Positions 8,546 through 15,676 of a DNA stretch of 20,050 nt are shown here, piece by piece (position 1 is the stretch's first letter; each line of letters opens with the position of its first letter). Both the position numbers and the translations under genes were made by a program. The notes below the pieces were generated by a model. It saw nothing but the letters and a program-made list of their open reading frames with translations, did no database searches and was not told where the DNA came from. The DNA comes from DATAVB01 sp040414495 (GTDB taxonomy: Bacteria > Actinomycetota > Actinomycetes > Mycobacteriales > QHCD01): positions 1 to 20,050 of the forward strand of contig JBEDUI010000133.1 of the NCBI GenBank assembly GCA_040414495.1. Direction: 5' to 3'.

Positions 8546-9007
8546 GTGAGAACGCGCCAGCTGCCGGCGAAAGGATGGCTCCTGGTTGCGTGCGTCATCA
8601 TTGCGGCGATCCCGGTGACCCTGCTGTTGACGCTGCGGTCCGGGCCCGACCAGCCGGCCGGGCGACTGACGGCCACGCCGGCGTTGGTCGGCTCGGTGCA
8701 CCTGGACAACGCCCATCCCGCGCCGGGAACGCCCGTCATCGCGACGATCACGATCCGCGCCGACCGCACGCTGCCGGTCGACGCGATGCGGCTGGCGGTG
8801 CGTGACGCCAAGGGCTCGGCGGCCGATCCGGCCGGGCGGACCTACGACTTTCCCCCCATCGGTCGGATCGCCCTGGGTCCGCAGCCACAGACGATAACGG
8901 TCGCGCACGAATTTCCCGACAGCGGTACGTACGTGTATTACCTGCAATATCGCCGGGCCGGAAAATGGCAGACGCTCCCGCCGTACAACACCTTCACCGT
9001 CGGCTGA
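8546..9007 (+). CDS. Small membrane-anchored protein with predicted beta-sandwich ectodomain
   Basis: With the GTG at 8546 the product has 153 residues: a short basic start, one hydrophobic helix (WLLVACVIIAAIPVTLLLTL) and about 120 residues outside. The ectodomain has Ig-like rhythm (TPVIATITIRADR, GTYVYYLQYRRAGKW, ending YNTFTVG) and no cysteine. This resembles small secreted or anchored beta-sandwich domains, though no family is recognised. An ATG at 8501 is in frame but would put 15 extra residues before the anchor and lies inside an inverted repeat. The gene ends 4 nt before the kinase stop on the other strand. Confidence 0.7.
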   Translation: MRTRQLPAKGWLLVACVIIAAIPVTLLLTLRSGPDQPAGRLTATPALVGSVHLDNAHPAPGTPVIATITIRADRTLPVDAMRLAVRDAKGSAADPAGRTYDFPPIGRIALGPQPQTITVAHEFPDSGTYVYYLQYRRAGKWQTLPPYNTFTVG

Positions 9008-9011
9008 TCGC

Positions 9012-10274
9012 TTAACTTTCCGGGAGAACCAATTCGAAGATCGCGCCGCCGGTCGGCGAATTGTGCACCCGCAATGAGCCGCCGTGCGCCTCGGCGATCC
9101 ACCGTACGATCGACAGCCCCAGCCCGGTCGATCCCTCGTGCCCGTGGGTGAACGGCTCGGCCTCCAACGGCTGCCGCATGCCCGGCCCTTGATCGGCTAC
9201 GAGCACCCGGCCGCCGCGCACCGTCACCTCGATCACGGCGGGCTCCCCCGGCCGGTGCCCGTGCTGCATCGCGTTGTCCAGTAGGTTGCCGATCGCCCGC
9301 GGCAGCAGGGCCGGATCGGCGACCACAGTGGATTCCGTTGCCTCCAGGGTGATCCGGGCATCCTCCGCTGGAGTGTTCTCGACGATGTCGGCCACCAACT
9401 GATCCAGCCGTACCGGCTGTAAATCCACCTGCGCCACACCGGCGGCCAATCGGGCCCGGGTCAGCAGGTCGTTCACGATAGTTCCCATCCGCTGGGCCAG
9501 GCTTACGGTCCGGGGCAGGATTTCGGCTCGCTGGCTGGGATTGTGCAGTGCCGTCTCGGCCAGCGCACGTAACGCGGAAATCGGCTTACGCAGATCGTGC
9601 GCCGATTCGGCGAGGAACAGTTCCCGTTGCTCCAGCGTGTTCGCGGCCGGCCGAATCGCCCGCCCGGCCACCGCATAACCGGCCAGGCTCAACGCCAGAA
9701 TGATGAGCGCGCCGCCGGCGCTCGTTTCGATCACCATGCGCTCGTGCCGGGCGTGTTCGGCGCTGCTGTCGATGGTCGCCACCACCGCGCCGGCCACGGC
9801 TTTCCCACCGGGACGGTAAAACGGCTCGGCCAGCATGCGGATCGGTCCGCTGGCCACGGTGCCATCAGCGACCACGATCCGGTTGCGCCGCACGGCCTGG
9901 GTAGCGATGTCGTTCAATGTGGACAGTGACGCGGTGATGCAGTTTTCCGTACTCTGCAAGCCGAGAAAGGCCGGTGCGCCGCCGGGTAGCACCGCCAGGC
10001 TCGGACACTGGTTAAACAACGCCGAATTCGCCAACCCGGTCAACGACACCGCGTCGGCGCTGTAATCCAGCCGTTGAATCGCGGCCAGCGTCACCCGTTG
10101 CAGGTCACCGTCCAGATGCTGCCGGCCGGTTTCCGCGTCCTCGCGGACGGCCAGCCACGCGAACAGCAGCAACCCCAGGGCATTGATGACGGTGAACAGC
10201 GCGGCCAACAACCACCGCAACCGCCGCAGGGTGGCCCGCGCGGCCGAGACCGGTGGACGATGTTGCCGTTTCAT
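9012..10274 (-). CDS. Two-component sensor histidine kinase
   Basis: The start at 10274 (MKRQHRPP) overlaps the response regulator stop by 4 nt (ATGA), so the pair is translationally coupled. It encodes 420 residues: membrane helix 1 near 21-41, an extracytoplasmic sensor near 42-180 with two cysteines (90 and 112) that could form a disulfide, and membrane helix 2 near 181-203. A HAMP-like linker follows, then the HisKA box with His226 (SAHDLRKPISAL), and a HATPase domain with N box (NLLDNAMQHG), G1 (VADQGPGM) and G2 (GSTGLGLSIV). All ATP-binding boxes are intact, so it should be active. The phospho-acceptor motif is HDLRKP instead of HELRTP; the Thr to Lys change falls on the position linked to phosphatase activity in EnvZ-type kinases. 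Longer upstream in-frame sequence overlaps the regulator and is rejected. The ligand is unknown. Confidence 0.93.
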   Translation of the reverse strand: MKRQHRPPVSAARATLRRLRWLLAALFTVINALGLLLFAWLAVREDAETGRQHLDGDLQRVTLAAIQRLDYSADAVSLTGLANSALFNQCPSLAVLPGGAPAFLGLQSTENCITASLSTLNDIATQAVRRNRIVVADGTVASGPIRMLAEPFYRPGGKAVAGAVVATIDSSAEHARHERMVIETSAGGALIILALSLAGYAVAGRAIRPAANTLEQRELFLAESAHDLRKPISALRALAETALHNPSQRAEILPRTVSLAQRMGTIVNDLLTRARLAAGVAQVDLQPVRLDQLVADIVENTPAEDARITLEATESTVVADPALLPRAIGNLLDNAMQHGHRPGEPAVIEVTVRGGRVLVADQGPGMRQPLEAEPFTHGHEGSTGLGLSIVRWIAEAHGGSLRVHNSPTGGAIFELVLPES

Positions 10275-10936
10275 GAAATACGCGCGAGCCGGTAACCCAC
10301 ACCGCGAACCGTAGCGATGAGTCGCGGTTCGCCCAACTTGCGCCGTAACGCGGCGACGACCACATCGACCACATTGGACATTGGCTCGGCCATCGCATCC
10401 CAGCAGTGTTCCTCGATTTCGGCGCGGCTCACGGCCTCGTCCGGGCGGGTGAGCAGAAATTCCAGTACGGCGAATTCCTTGGCCGTCAAGGTAAGCAGCA
10501 CGCCGTCGCGGCGCACCTCGCGGCGAGCGGCATCCACTTCCAGATCGGCGTACCGCAGCACGGACGGCCGGCGATGACTGGCCCGGCGGCACAGACTCCG
10601 AACCCGGGCCACCATCTCGGGGACGCCAAACGGCTTGGGCAGATAGTCATCGCCGCCGTGCTCGAACCCGGCGACCCGATCGGCCGGTGTGTCCATTGAG
10701 GTCAGGAACAGCACCGGCACCTCCCAGCCGGCCGACCGCAGCTGCTGTACATACCGCAACCCGTCGCCGTCGGGCAGGATCCGATCGAATACGGCGCAGT
10801 CGTAGTCATTGCTGAACCGCAACTGGTCGGCCTCGGCCAGATTGGCGGCGGTATCGACCGCGAGCGCCGCGCCGCGCAGCGCGGCCGCCACCGCAAAGGA
10901 CATGTCAGCGTCGTCCTCCACCAGCAACACCCGCAT
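10271..10936 (-). CDS. OmpR/PhoB-family response regulator
   Basis: The 221-residue product has a receiver domain (acidic pair in VEDDAD near 7-11, phospho-acceptor Asp51 in VFDRILPDGDG, Thr79/Ser80 switch, Lys101 in LPKPF). A PhoB-type winged helix follows from about 125 to 219, ending in the typical VRGVGYRL. It starts at an ATG with GAGGAG 6 nt upstream. It is the first gene of the pair, and the downstream kinase overlaps it by 4 nt. It diverges from the AfsR-like gene with under 100 nt between starts, so it may control that gene as well as itself. Confidence 0.95.
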   Translation of the reverse strand: MRVLLVEDDADMSFAVAAALRGAALAVDTAANLAEADQLRFSNDYDCAVFDRILPDGDGLRYVQQLRSAGWEVPVLFLTSMDTPADRVAGFEHGGDDYLPKPFGVPEMVARVRSLCRRASHRRPSVLRYADLEVDAARREVRRDGVLLTLTAKEFAVLEFLLTRPDEAVSRAEIEEHCWDAMAEPMSNVVDVVVAALRRKLGEPRLIATVRGVGYRLARIS

Positions 10937-10942
10937 CTGGGC

Positions 10943-10960
10943 TCCTCATCAAATCCTCAT
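10943..10960 (-). promoter_or_regulatory. Direct repeats with 11-bp period upstream of response regulator
   Basis: On the - strand the sequence ATGAGGA-TTTG-ATGAGGA gives two identical 7-bp blocks whose starts are 11 bp apart. That is the spacing expected of paired OmpR/PhoB half-sites. The copy nearer the gene overlaps the ribosome binding site, so bound protein would repress. The repeat could instead be a by-product of a duplicated Shine-Dalgarno-like sequence. Confidence 0.35.
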
Positions 10961-11023
10961 GGTGGCTATCGAATGCTACTGCCGTACGACGGTGAGTTAC
11001 CGGTGACAAGGGGGGACGAGGAG

Positions 11024-12754
11024 TTGCGCAACGTACCGCTGTTTACGGTGCTCGGGCCGCTGCAGGTCCGATCCGGGGATACGGTCAGCGAGCCCGCCGG
11101 CAAACCGGCGGCGCTGCTGGCGTTGTTGCTGTTGCACGCGAACAGCTGGGTGAGCGCGGACCAGATCGTGGACGCGCTGTGGGAATCGGGAGCGCCGGCC
11201 TCGGCCGGCCAGAATGTGAAGACGTATATCTGGCAGCTACGCCGGACGCTGCCGGATGGCGCGTCCCGGGTGGATGGCCGCCGGGGTGGCTACCGGATTC
11301 GGGTCGCGCCCGGTGAGCTGGATGCCGCGGTGCTGGCCGAACTGGCGGGATCCGATATCGAGGACCCGCACCAGTTGCGGGCTGCTTTGGCGCTGTGGCG
11401 GGGTGATCCGTATCCGGAACTGCCGGCCGAGCTGACCCGAATCGCGGCCGCCCGGCTGGAGCAGCTGCGGTTCGCGGTACAGGATCGGCTGGCCGGCGTC
11501 CTGATCGAGCAGGGTCGGTTCTTGGATGCGGTCGCGCTGCTGCGGCCGCTCCTGGCCGAAAACCCGTTACGGGAAGGGCTGTGGGTGCGGCTGATCGCGG
11601 CGTTGCACGGCGCGGGTCAACGCAGCGAGGCGTTGGCGGCCTACCAGTTGGCGCGCCGCACGCTGTTGGACCAGCTCGGGGTGGAGCCGGGAACAGCGCT
11701 GCAGGCGGCACAGCGGCGCGTCCTGAGCGGTGCCGCTCCGGCCAATTCGGCGCGGTGTTTCCTGCCCCGCGACGTTCCGGATTTCCGCGGCCGGGAAACG
11801 GAATTGGCCGAATTACTCGCCACCAGCCCCAACGTTGCGGTCATCGAGGGAATGCCGGGCATCGGGAAAACCACACTGGCGCTGCATGCCGCGCACCGGC
11901 TGACCGGGCAATTCCCGGATGGACAGTTCTTTTGCAGGCTGCGCGGGCAGGACCCAGTGCCGAGTGCGCCGGGTGAGTTGCTCGGTGCCGCGCTGCGGGC
12001 GTTCGGTGTTGCGGCCATACCGTCCGATGTGGAGGAACGGGCCGCGTTGTGGCGGAGCACGCTGGCCGGCCGGCGGGTGCTGTTGGTCCTGGACGACGCG
12101 GCCGATGCGGCCCAGCTGGCCCCATTGTTGCCTGGCGGCGGCGACTGCCTGGTGCTGGTGACCAGCCGGCGGCGACTGTCCGAACCGGACGGTGCCCGGG
12201 TCATCACGCTGGGGCCGCTGCCCGAACGCGCCGCCGTCGAGCTGTTCGCCGCCGGTGATCGACGGGTGCTGAACGACCCGGCCGCGGCCGAGGTGGTACG
12301 TCGCTGTGCCGGGCTGCCGATCGCGATCCGACTCGCGGCCGCGCGGTTGCGGCAACGACCGGCCTGGACCGCCGGCACGTTGGCGCAGCGCCTGGCCACC
12401 GCCGCCGCGCCGCTGGCCGAATTTCGTAGCCCCGACCGCGACCTGGCCTCGGTGTTCGGCACCTCGTACCAGCGCTTGAGCCCCGAAGCCCAGCGGCTGT
12501 TCCGGCTGCTGGGGACGGCCCGCGACCGGGAATTCGACCTGGCCGCGATCGCCGAACTGGCCGGGCTACCGAGCCGGGCGGTCGAGTCCACTGTGGAACG
12601 TCTGGTCGACGAGCATCTGGTCACCGAGCGAACGCCGGGCTGGTTCGAGCTGCACGAGCTGCTGCGCACCTACGCCCGCGAGTTGGCGCCGGTGCCGGCG
12701 GCCCGGCTGGTCGGTCGCGGCCGGGCGGTGCCGGTGGCGGCCCGGACCGCGTGA
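11024..12754 (+). CDS. SARP/AfsR-like transcriptional regulator with NB-ARC domain, no TPR
   Basis: It encodes 576 residues from the TTG at 11024, which is preceded by AAGGGGGG at good spacing; in-frame GTG 11003 and ATG 10973 are alternatives. The order is: OmpR-type winged helix (about 5-95, VLGPLQVR to GGYRIRV), BTAD domain (about 100-235, ending with the typical ALAAYQLARRTLLDQLGVEPG), and NB-ARC STAND NTPase. The NTPase has a P-loop GMPGIGKTT near residue 275, Walker B VLLVLDD, TSR sensor motif and GLPIAIRLAA. After HELLRTYAREL the protein stops within about 20 residues, where AfsR-like proteins usually continue into TPR repeats. AfsR-type regulators activate secondary-metabolite or developmental genes. 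This one leads a same-strand run of four genes and may be their regulator. The missing sensor repeats suggest altered signal control. Confidence 0.88.
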   Translation: MRNVPLFTVLGPLQVRSGDTVSEPAGKPAALLALLLLHANSWVSADQIVDALWESGAPASAGQNVKTYIWQLRRTLPDGASRVDGRRGGYRIRVAPGELDAAVLAELAGSDIEDPHQLRAALALWRGDPYPELPAELTRIAAARLEQLRFAVQDRLAGVLIEQGRFLDAVALLRPLLAENPLREGLWVRLIAALHGAGQRSEALAAYQLARRTLLDQLGVEPGTALQAAQRRVLSGAAPANSARCFLPRDVPDFRGRETELAELLATSPNVAVIEGMPGIGKTTLALHAAHRLTGQFPDGQFFCRLRGQDPVPSAPGELLGAALRAFGVAAIPSDVEERAALWRSTLAGRRVLLVLDDAADAAQLAPLLPGGGDCLVLVTSRRRLSEPDGARVITLGPLPERAAVELFAAGDRRVLNDPAAAEVVRRCAGLPIAIRLAAARLRQRPAWTAGTLAQRLATAAAPLAEFRSPDRDLASVFGTSYQRLSPEAQRLFRLLGTARDREFDLAAIAELAGLPSRAVESTVERLVDEHLVTERTPGWFELHELLRTYARELAPVPAARLVGRGRAVPVAARTA

Positions 12755-12761
12755 GGGCCCG

Positions 12762-13451
12762 ATGGACGCACCCCGGCTCAACGTTGCCCGGTTGGCCGGT
12801 TATCTCGGTGGTTGGCTGGTCTTGAGCGCATTCGCCGGCCTCGCGATGTTGGTGTTCTATCGGCCGGCAAAGTCCACTGTGGACATCGGGCGTACTTCGG
12901 CCAGCCCGCTGCCGATGCCCTCCGGCCGGCAGTTGACCGCCGGCGGCTCACCGGGCTGGACGCTGCGGCTGCATTACACGGCGGTCGAGAAATACCACCA
13001 TGGCCCGCCGGTCAGCCTCACCGGCTGTTCCGGACTCGCCTGCCCCGGCGGGCCGATTCGGCTCGGCGCGTATCCCCGGAATTTCGTTCAGTTGGTACGA
13101 GAAGAGGGATCCGGGGAAATCTGTTCCGGGAAGTACGCCGGGCGGTTTCTGAATTGGGCCGACCCGATCGGCTATTGGCTCGATATGGTGCCGCGGGCGG
13201 CCGATGGCCAGCCGCTACGGCGATTCGCCTCGGCTGACAGCGGGACGCCGCAATTGTCGGCCGGCACGGTGCTGCGTGTGCTGTCCTGCGGCCGAGGCGT
13301 CTCCTGTAGTCGGTTGCGTGCCGCTACCTGGACCGTGACCGGAGTGTCCACACGCTACCCGGAGCGAACCGTGGCGCTCTATATCGGCACCGAAACCGGC
13401 CCGTATTTCACGGCCGGCGAATTCGGCCACGCCGTACTGCGAATCGGGTGA
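12762..13451 (+). CDS. Membrane-anchored protein with conserved ectodomain, possibly barwin/3D-like
   Basis: The 229-residue product starts 7 nt after the AfsR-like stop with GAGGG upstream. A membrane helix lies near residues 13-33 (GYLGGWLVLSAFAGLAMLVF). The ectodomain has five cysteines, within GCSGLACPGG, GEICSGKY and LSCGRGVSCSRL. It also has conserved-looking stretches GAYPRNFVQLVREEGSGE, GRFLNWADPIGYWLD and ALYIGTETGPYF. These recall actinobacterial secreted proteins whose C-terminal part looks like a double-psi barrel of the barwin/3D type, a fold found in murein-active and cell-wall-binding proteins. I cannot identify catalytic acids with certainty. Its place before the ParA-like and kinase-like genes suggests a cell-wall or surface role. 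Confidence 0.75.
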   Translation: MDAPRLNVARLAGYLGGWLVLSAFAGLAMLVFYRPAKSTVDIGRTSASPLPMPSGRQLTAGGSPGWTLRLHYTAVEKYHHGPPVSLTGCSGLACPGGPIRLGAYPRNFVQLVREEGSGEICSGKYAGRFLNWADPIGYWLDMVPRAADGQPLRRFASADSGTPQLSAGTVLRVLSCGRGVSCSRLRAATWTVTGVSTRYPERTVALYIGTETGPYFTAGEFGHAVLRIG

Positions 13452-13455
13452 GGCG

Positions 13456-14241
13456 ATGAAATCCCTGCGGCATACGGAGTCCCCCGTGATAGACGCACCG
13501 ACCAGTTCGGCCCGCTGGATCGCCGTGGCCGGCGTTGGCGAGCGGGCCGGTACGACCACGATCACCGCAATGTTGAGCACGATTTATGCCGCGCACCGGC
13601 GATATCGCATCATCGCCGTCGATGCGAACCCGGTCGGCGGGGCGTTCGGGGCGCGGCTGGCCGCACCCGGCGCGGCGACCGTAGCCGACGTCGCGGCGGC
13701 CGCCCCGGAGCTGGCTTCGTTCAAACGGCTCGAGCCCTACCTCGACAAAACCACCGAGGGCTTGTGGGCGGTGGCCGGCAAGGCCGCGACCGCCCCTGAT
13801 GTGACCCAATGCCAGGACGCCTGCCGGGCGCTGTCCGCTCACTTCGCCGTCGGCATCGTCGACTGTGGCGCGATCGGCCACCCGGTGGCCGACGGACTAC
13901 TGCAGTCCAGCCACGCCCGGCTGCTGGTGGCCCCAGTGACGGTGGAGGCCGTGCTGGGTGCGGCTACCGCGTTGGACTGGCTGGGTTCCCGGGACAACCC
14001 CGATTCCGCCTGGCACTGCGGGGTCGCGCTGGTCTCCACCCAGCAGCGTCCGGACACCGACGTCGGGTGGGCCGCACGGTTGCTGCGTGGTCGCGGTGGG
14101 CGGGTGATCCCGGTGCCGTACGACCCGGGGTTGGTAGGGGGCGCGCTGATCACGCCGGCGGCGGTGTCCGACGGCGTGCTGGGCGCGGTCCGCCGGCTGG
14201 CCACGGAAATGTTGTCCCGGTCGGCGCGGGCGGAGGCATGA
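13456..14241 (+). CDS. ParA/MinD-like protein lacking the P-loop lysine
   Basis: The 261-residue product starts 4 nt after the previous stop, and GAGG within that junction serves as its binding site. The ParA/MinD pattern is visible: start strand WIAVAGVGERAGTTTIT (21-37), ADAN-type switch (IIAVDANPVGG) and Walker B-like VGIVDCGAIGHPV. The deviant Walker A, normally KGGxGKT(T/S), reads GERAGTTT, with Thr33 where the ATP-binding lysine should be and no signature lysine. Nucleotide hydrolysis therefore looks unlikely, although binding cannot be excluded. MinD-like proteins occur beside type VII secretion and other envelope gene clusters in actinobacteria. It sits between an envelope protein and a membrane kinase-like protein, so a spatial or scaffold role is the best guess. 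Confidence 0.85.
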   Translation: MKSLRHTESPVIDAPTSSARWIAVAGVGERAGTTTITAMLSTIYAAHRRYRIIAVDANPVGGAFGARLAAPGAATVADVAAAAPELASFKRLEPYLDKTTEGLWAVAGKAATAPDVTQCQDACRALSAHFAVGIVDCGAIGHPVADGLLQSSHARLLVAPVTVEAVLGAATALDWLGSRDNPDSAWHCGVALVSTQQRPDTDVGWAARLLRGRGGRVIPVPYDPGLVGGALITPAAVSDGVLGAVRRLATEMLSRSARAEA

Positions 14242-14244
14242 GCG

Positions 14245-15675
14245 ATGCGCACCGAGGGTCCGGTCCCCGGCTCCGACGCGAGGATGACGGCTGCCATGAA
14301 TGACGTTGACCCGCCGCAGATCCCGGATGTGACCGCGCTGGCCCGCATCGACGGCGCGGCCGCAGTGTTCCGCGGCCAGCAGGCGAACAGCGGTCGCGGC
14401 GTTGCGGTGAAGATCCTGCCGGCGCCACTGGACCGCAACGGCCGGGCCGCCTACGAGGCGGAACGGTCGCGGATCGGCCGGCTGCGGCACGTTCCGGCCA
14501 TCCTGCAGGTGGACGAGGTCGGCACGCTGCCGGACGGGCGCCCGTACCTGACCACCGAGCTGTGCACGGAATCGCTGGCCGACCGGCTGCGCCGGGGCAA
14601 GCGGCTGGAGCCTAACCAGATCGCGGAGCTTGGCCGCGAACTGGCCGAGGCGCTGGCGGCGGCCCACGAAGTTGAGATCGTGCATGGCAGCATCACGCCG
14701 CGCAACGTGCTGTTCCGGCGCGATGGCCGGCCGGCGCTGTCGGACTTCGGGGTGGCGCTGCGCGAGCTCTACCCGGGCGATCCGACCGACAGCGGCGAGT
14801 TCGCCGCCCCGGAGACCCTGCGCGATGGCAGCCTGACGACCCGCTCCGATCTGTACGGGTTGGGCGCCACCCTGTATGCCGCGCTGACCGGCGGTCCGCC
14901 TTTCCCGAGCAAGATCGGTGAGCACCCCAGCGAGCGGATCCTGCGGGTCATCAGCGAGCCGGCGCCGCCGGTGGCCGCACCGCCGGAACTGGCGACGCTG
15001 CTGGCCGAGCTGCTGGCGACCCGGGCCGAGGACCGCCCCGGGGACGCCGCCGGCGTAGCCGACCGGTTTGCCGCGCTGATCGGAACCAAGGACGAATCGC
15101 AGCCCGAACCGATACCGACCAGCGACGCCGTACCGGAAACTCCGACCGAACCGAGTACGGACTGGTCCGGGCTGCTGGACGACGTTCTCTACGACGGACC
15201 GGCCACCAGTCCGAGCACGCCGGCACCGTCCGAGCCGACACCCAGGCCGCGCCGCCGCCGCGGTCCGTGGCTGCTCGGCGGCGGCGCCGTGGCGGCCGTA
15301 CTGCTGGCAGCGCTGGTGGGAAATCTCTTCTCCGGCGGCCATTCCCATAAACCACCATTGGTCACCGCGACCGCGACCAGCCCTTCTACTCCACCGCCGG
15401 GCCGTTCCCCCGTGCCGGCGGTACGGCTGCGGTCGGTCCAGGACGCCGGCCGTTCGGTGCTGTTGCGCTGGACCGGCTCGAGCACGCTGAGCTACGCGGT
15501 GGTGATCGCCGAACCCGGGCAGACCACGGCGGTCGTGCTCGCCCATCACGCCCGCAGCTTCCGGGTCGCCGTCACGCCGGGCCGGCAGTACTGCTTCCTC
15601 GTTCAGGCCACCGACGGCCAGCACGTCACCGAAACCGATCCGCGACCGATCCGCGGCGCGGTCTGCCGTACATGA
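14245..15675 (+). CDS. Membrane Ser/Thr-kinase-like protein (predicted pseudokinase) with extracellular FN3 domain
   Basis: The ATG at 14245 is preceded by GGAGG at about 8 nt and starts 3 nt after the previous stop; ATGs at 14284 and 14299 lack good sites. It encodes 476 residues. The kinase-like domain spans about 30-280: degenerate glycine loop, beta-3 Lys56 (VAVKIL), helix C Glu, DFG at 167-169, APE at 188-190. The catalytic loop reads HGSITPRNV (148-156) instead of HRDLKPxNx: Ser150 replaces the catalytic Asp and Thr152 the Lys. An acidic Pro-rich linker, a membrane helix (341-363) and a fibronectin type III domain outside the cell (about 388-476) follow. Architecture matches PknB-like membrane kinases, but catalysis is probably lost. 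It may be a docking platform that links an external FN3 sensor to partners inside. Confidence 0.9.
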   Translation: MRTEGPVPGSDARMTAAMNDVDPPQIPDVTALARIDGAAAVFRGQQANSGRGVAVKILPAPLDRNGRAAYEAERSRIGRLRHVPAILQVDEVGTLPDGRPYLTTELCTESLADRLRRGKRLEPNQIAELGRELAEALAAAHEVEIVHGSITPRNVLFRRDGRPALSDFGVALRELYPGDPTDSGEFAAPETLRDGSLTTRSDLYGLGATLYAALTGGPPFPSKIGEHPSERILRVISEPAPPVAAPPELATLLAELLATRAEDRPGDAAGVADRFAALIGTKDESQPEPIPTSDAVPETPTEPSTDWSGLLDDVLYDGPATSPSTPAPSEPTPRPRRRRGPWLLGGGAVAAVLLAALVGNLFSGGHSHKPPLVTATATSPSTPPPGRSPVPAVRLRSVQDAGRSVLLRWTGSSTLSYAVVIAEPGQTTAVVLAHHARSFRVAVTPGRQYCFLVQATDGQHVTETDPRPIRGAVCRT

Positions 15676-15676
15676 T

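Noticed and set aside
8462..8947. Upstream extension of the 215-residue - strand protein
   Set aside because: The extra sequence is Arg/Gly/Gln-rich and antisense to the small membrane protein gene; the ATG at 8461 begins a natural-looking N-terminus.
10275..10592. Upstream extension of the histidine kinase
   Set aside because: It overlaps the response regulator in another frame; the ATGA overlap at 10274 marks the usual coupled start.
12587..12883. Palindrome TCCACTGTGGA at 12587-12597 and 12873-12883, near copy around 9322
   Set aside because: Two exact copies lie inside coding sequence with no shared position relative to genes; such palindromes can be simply overrepresented in a genome, and copy number cannot be judged from this window.
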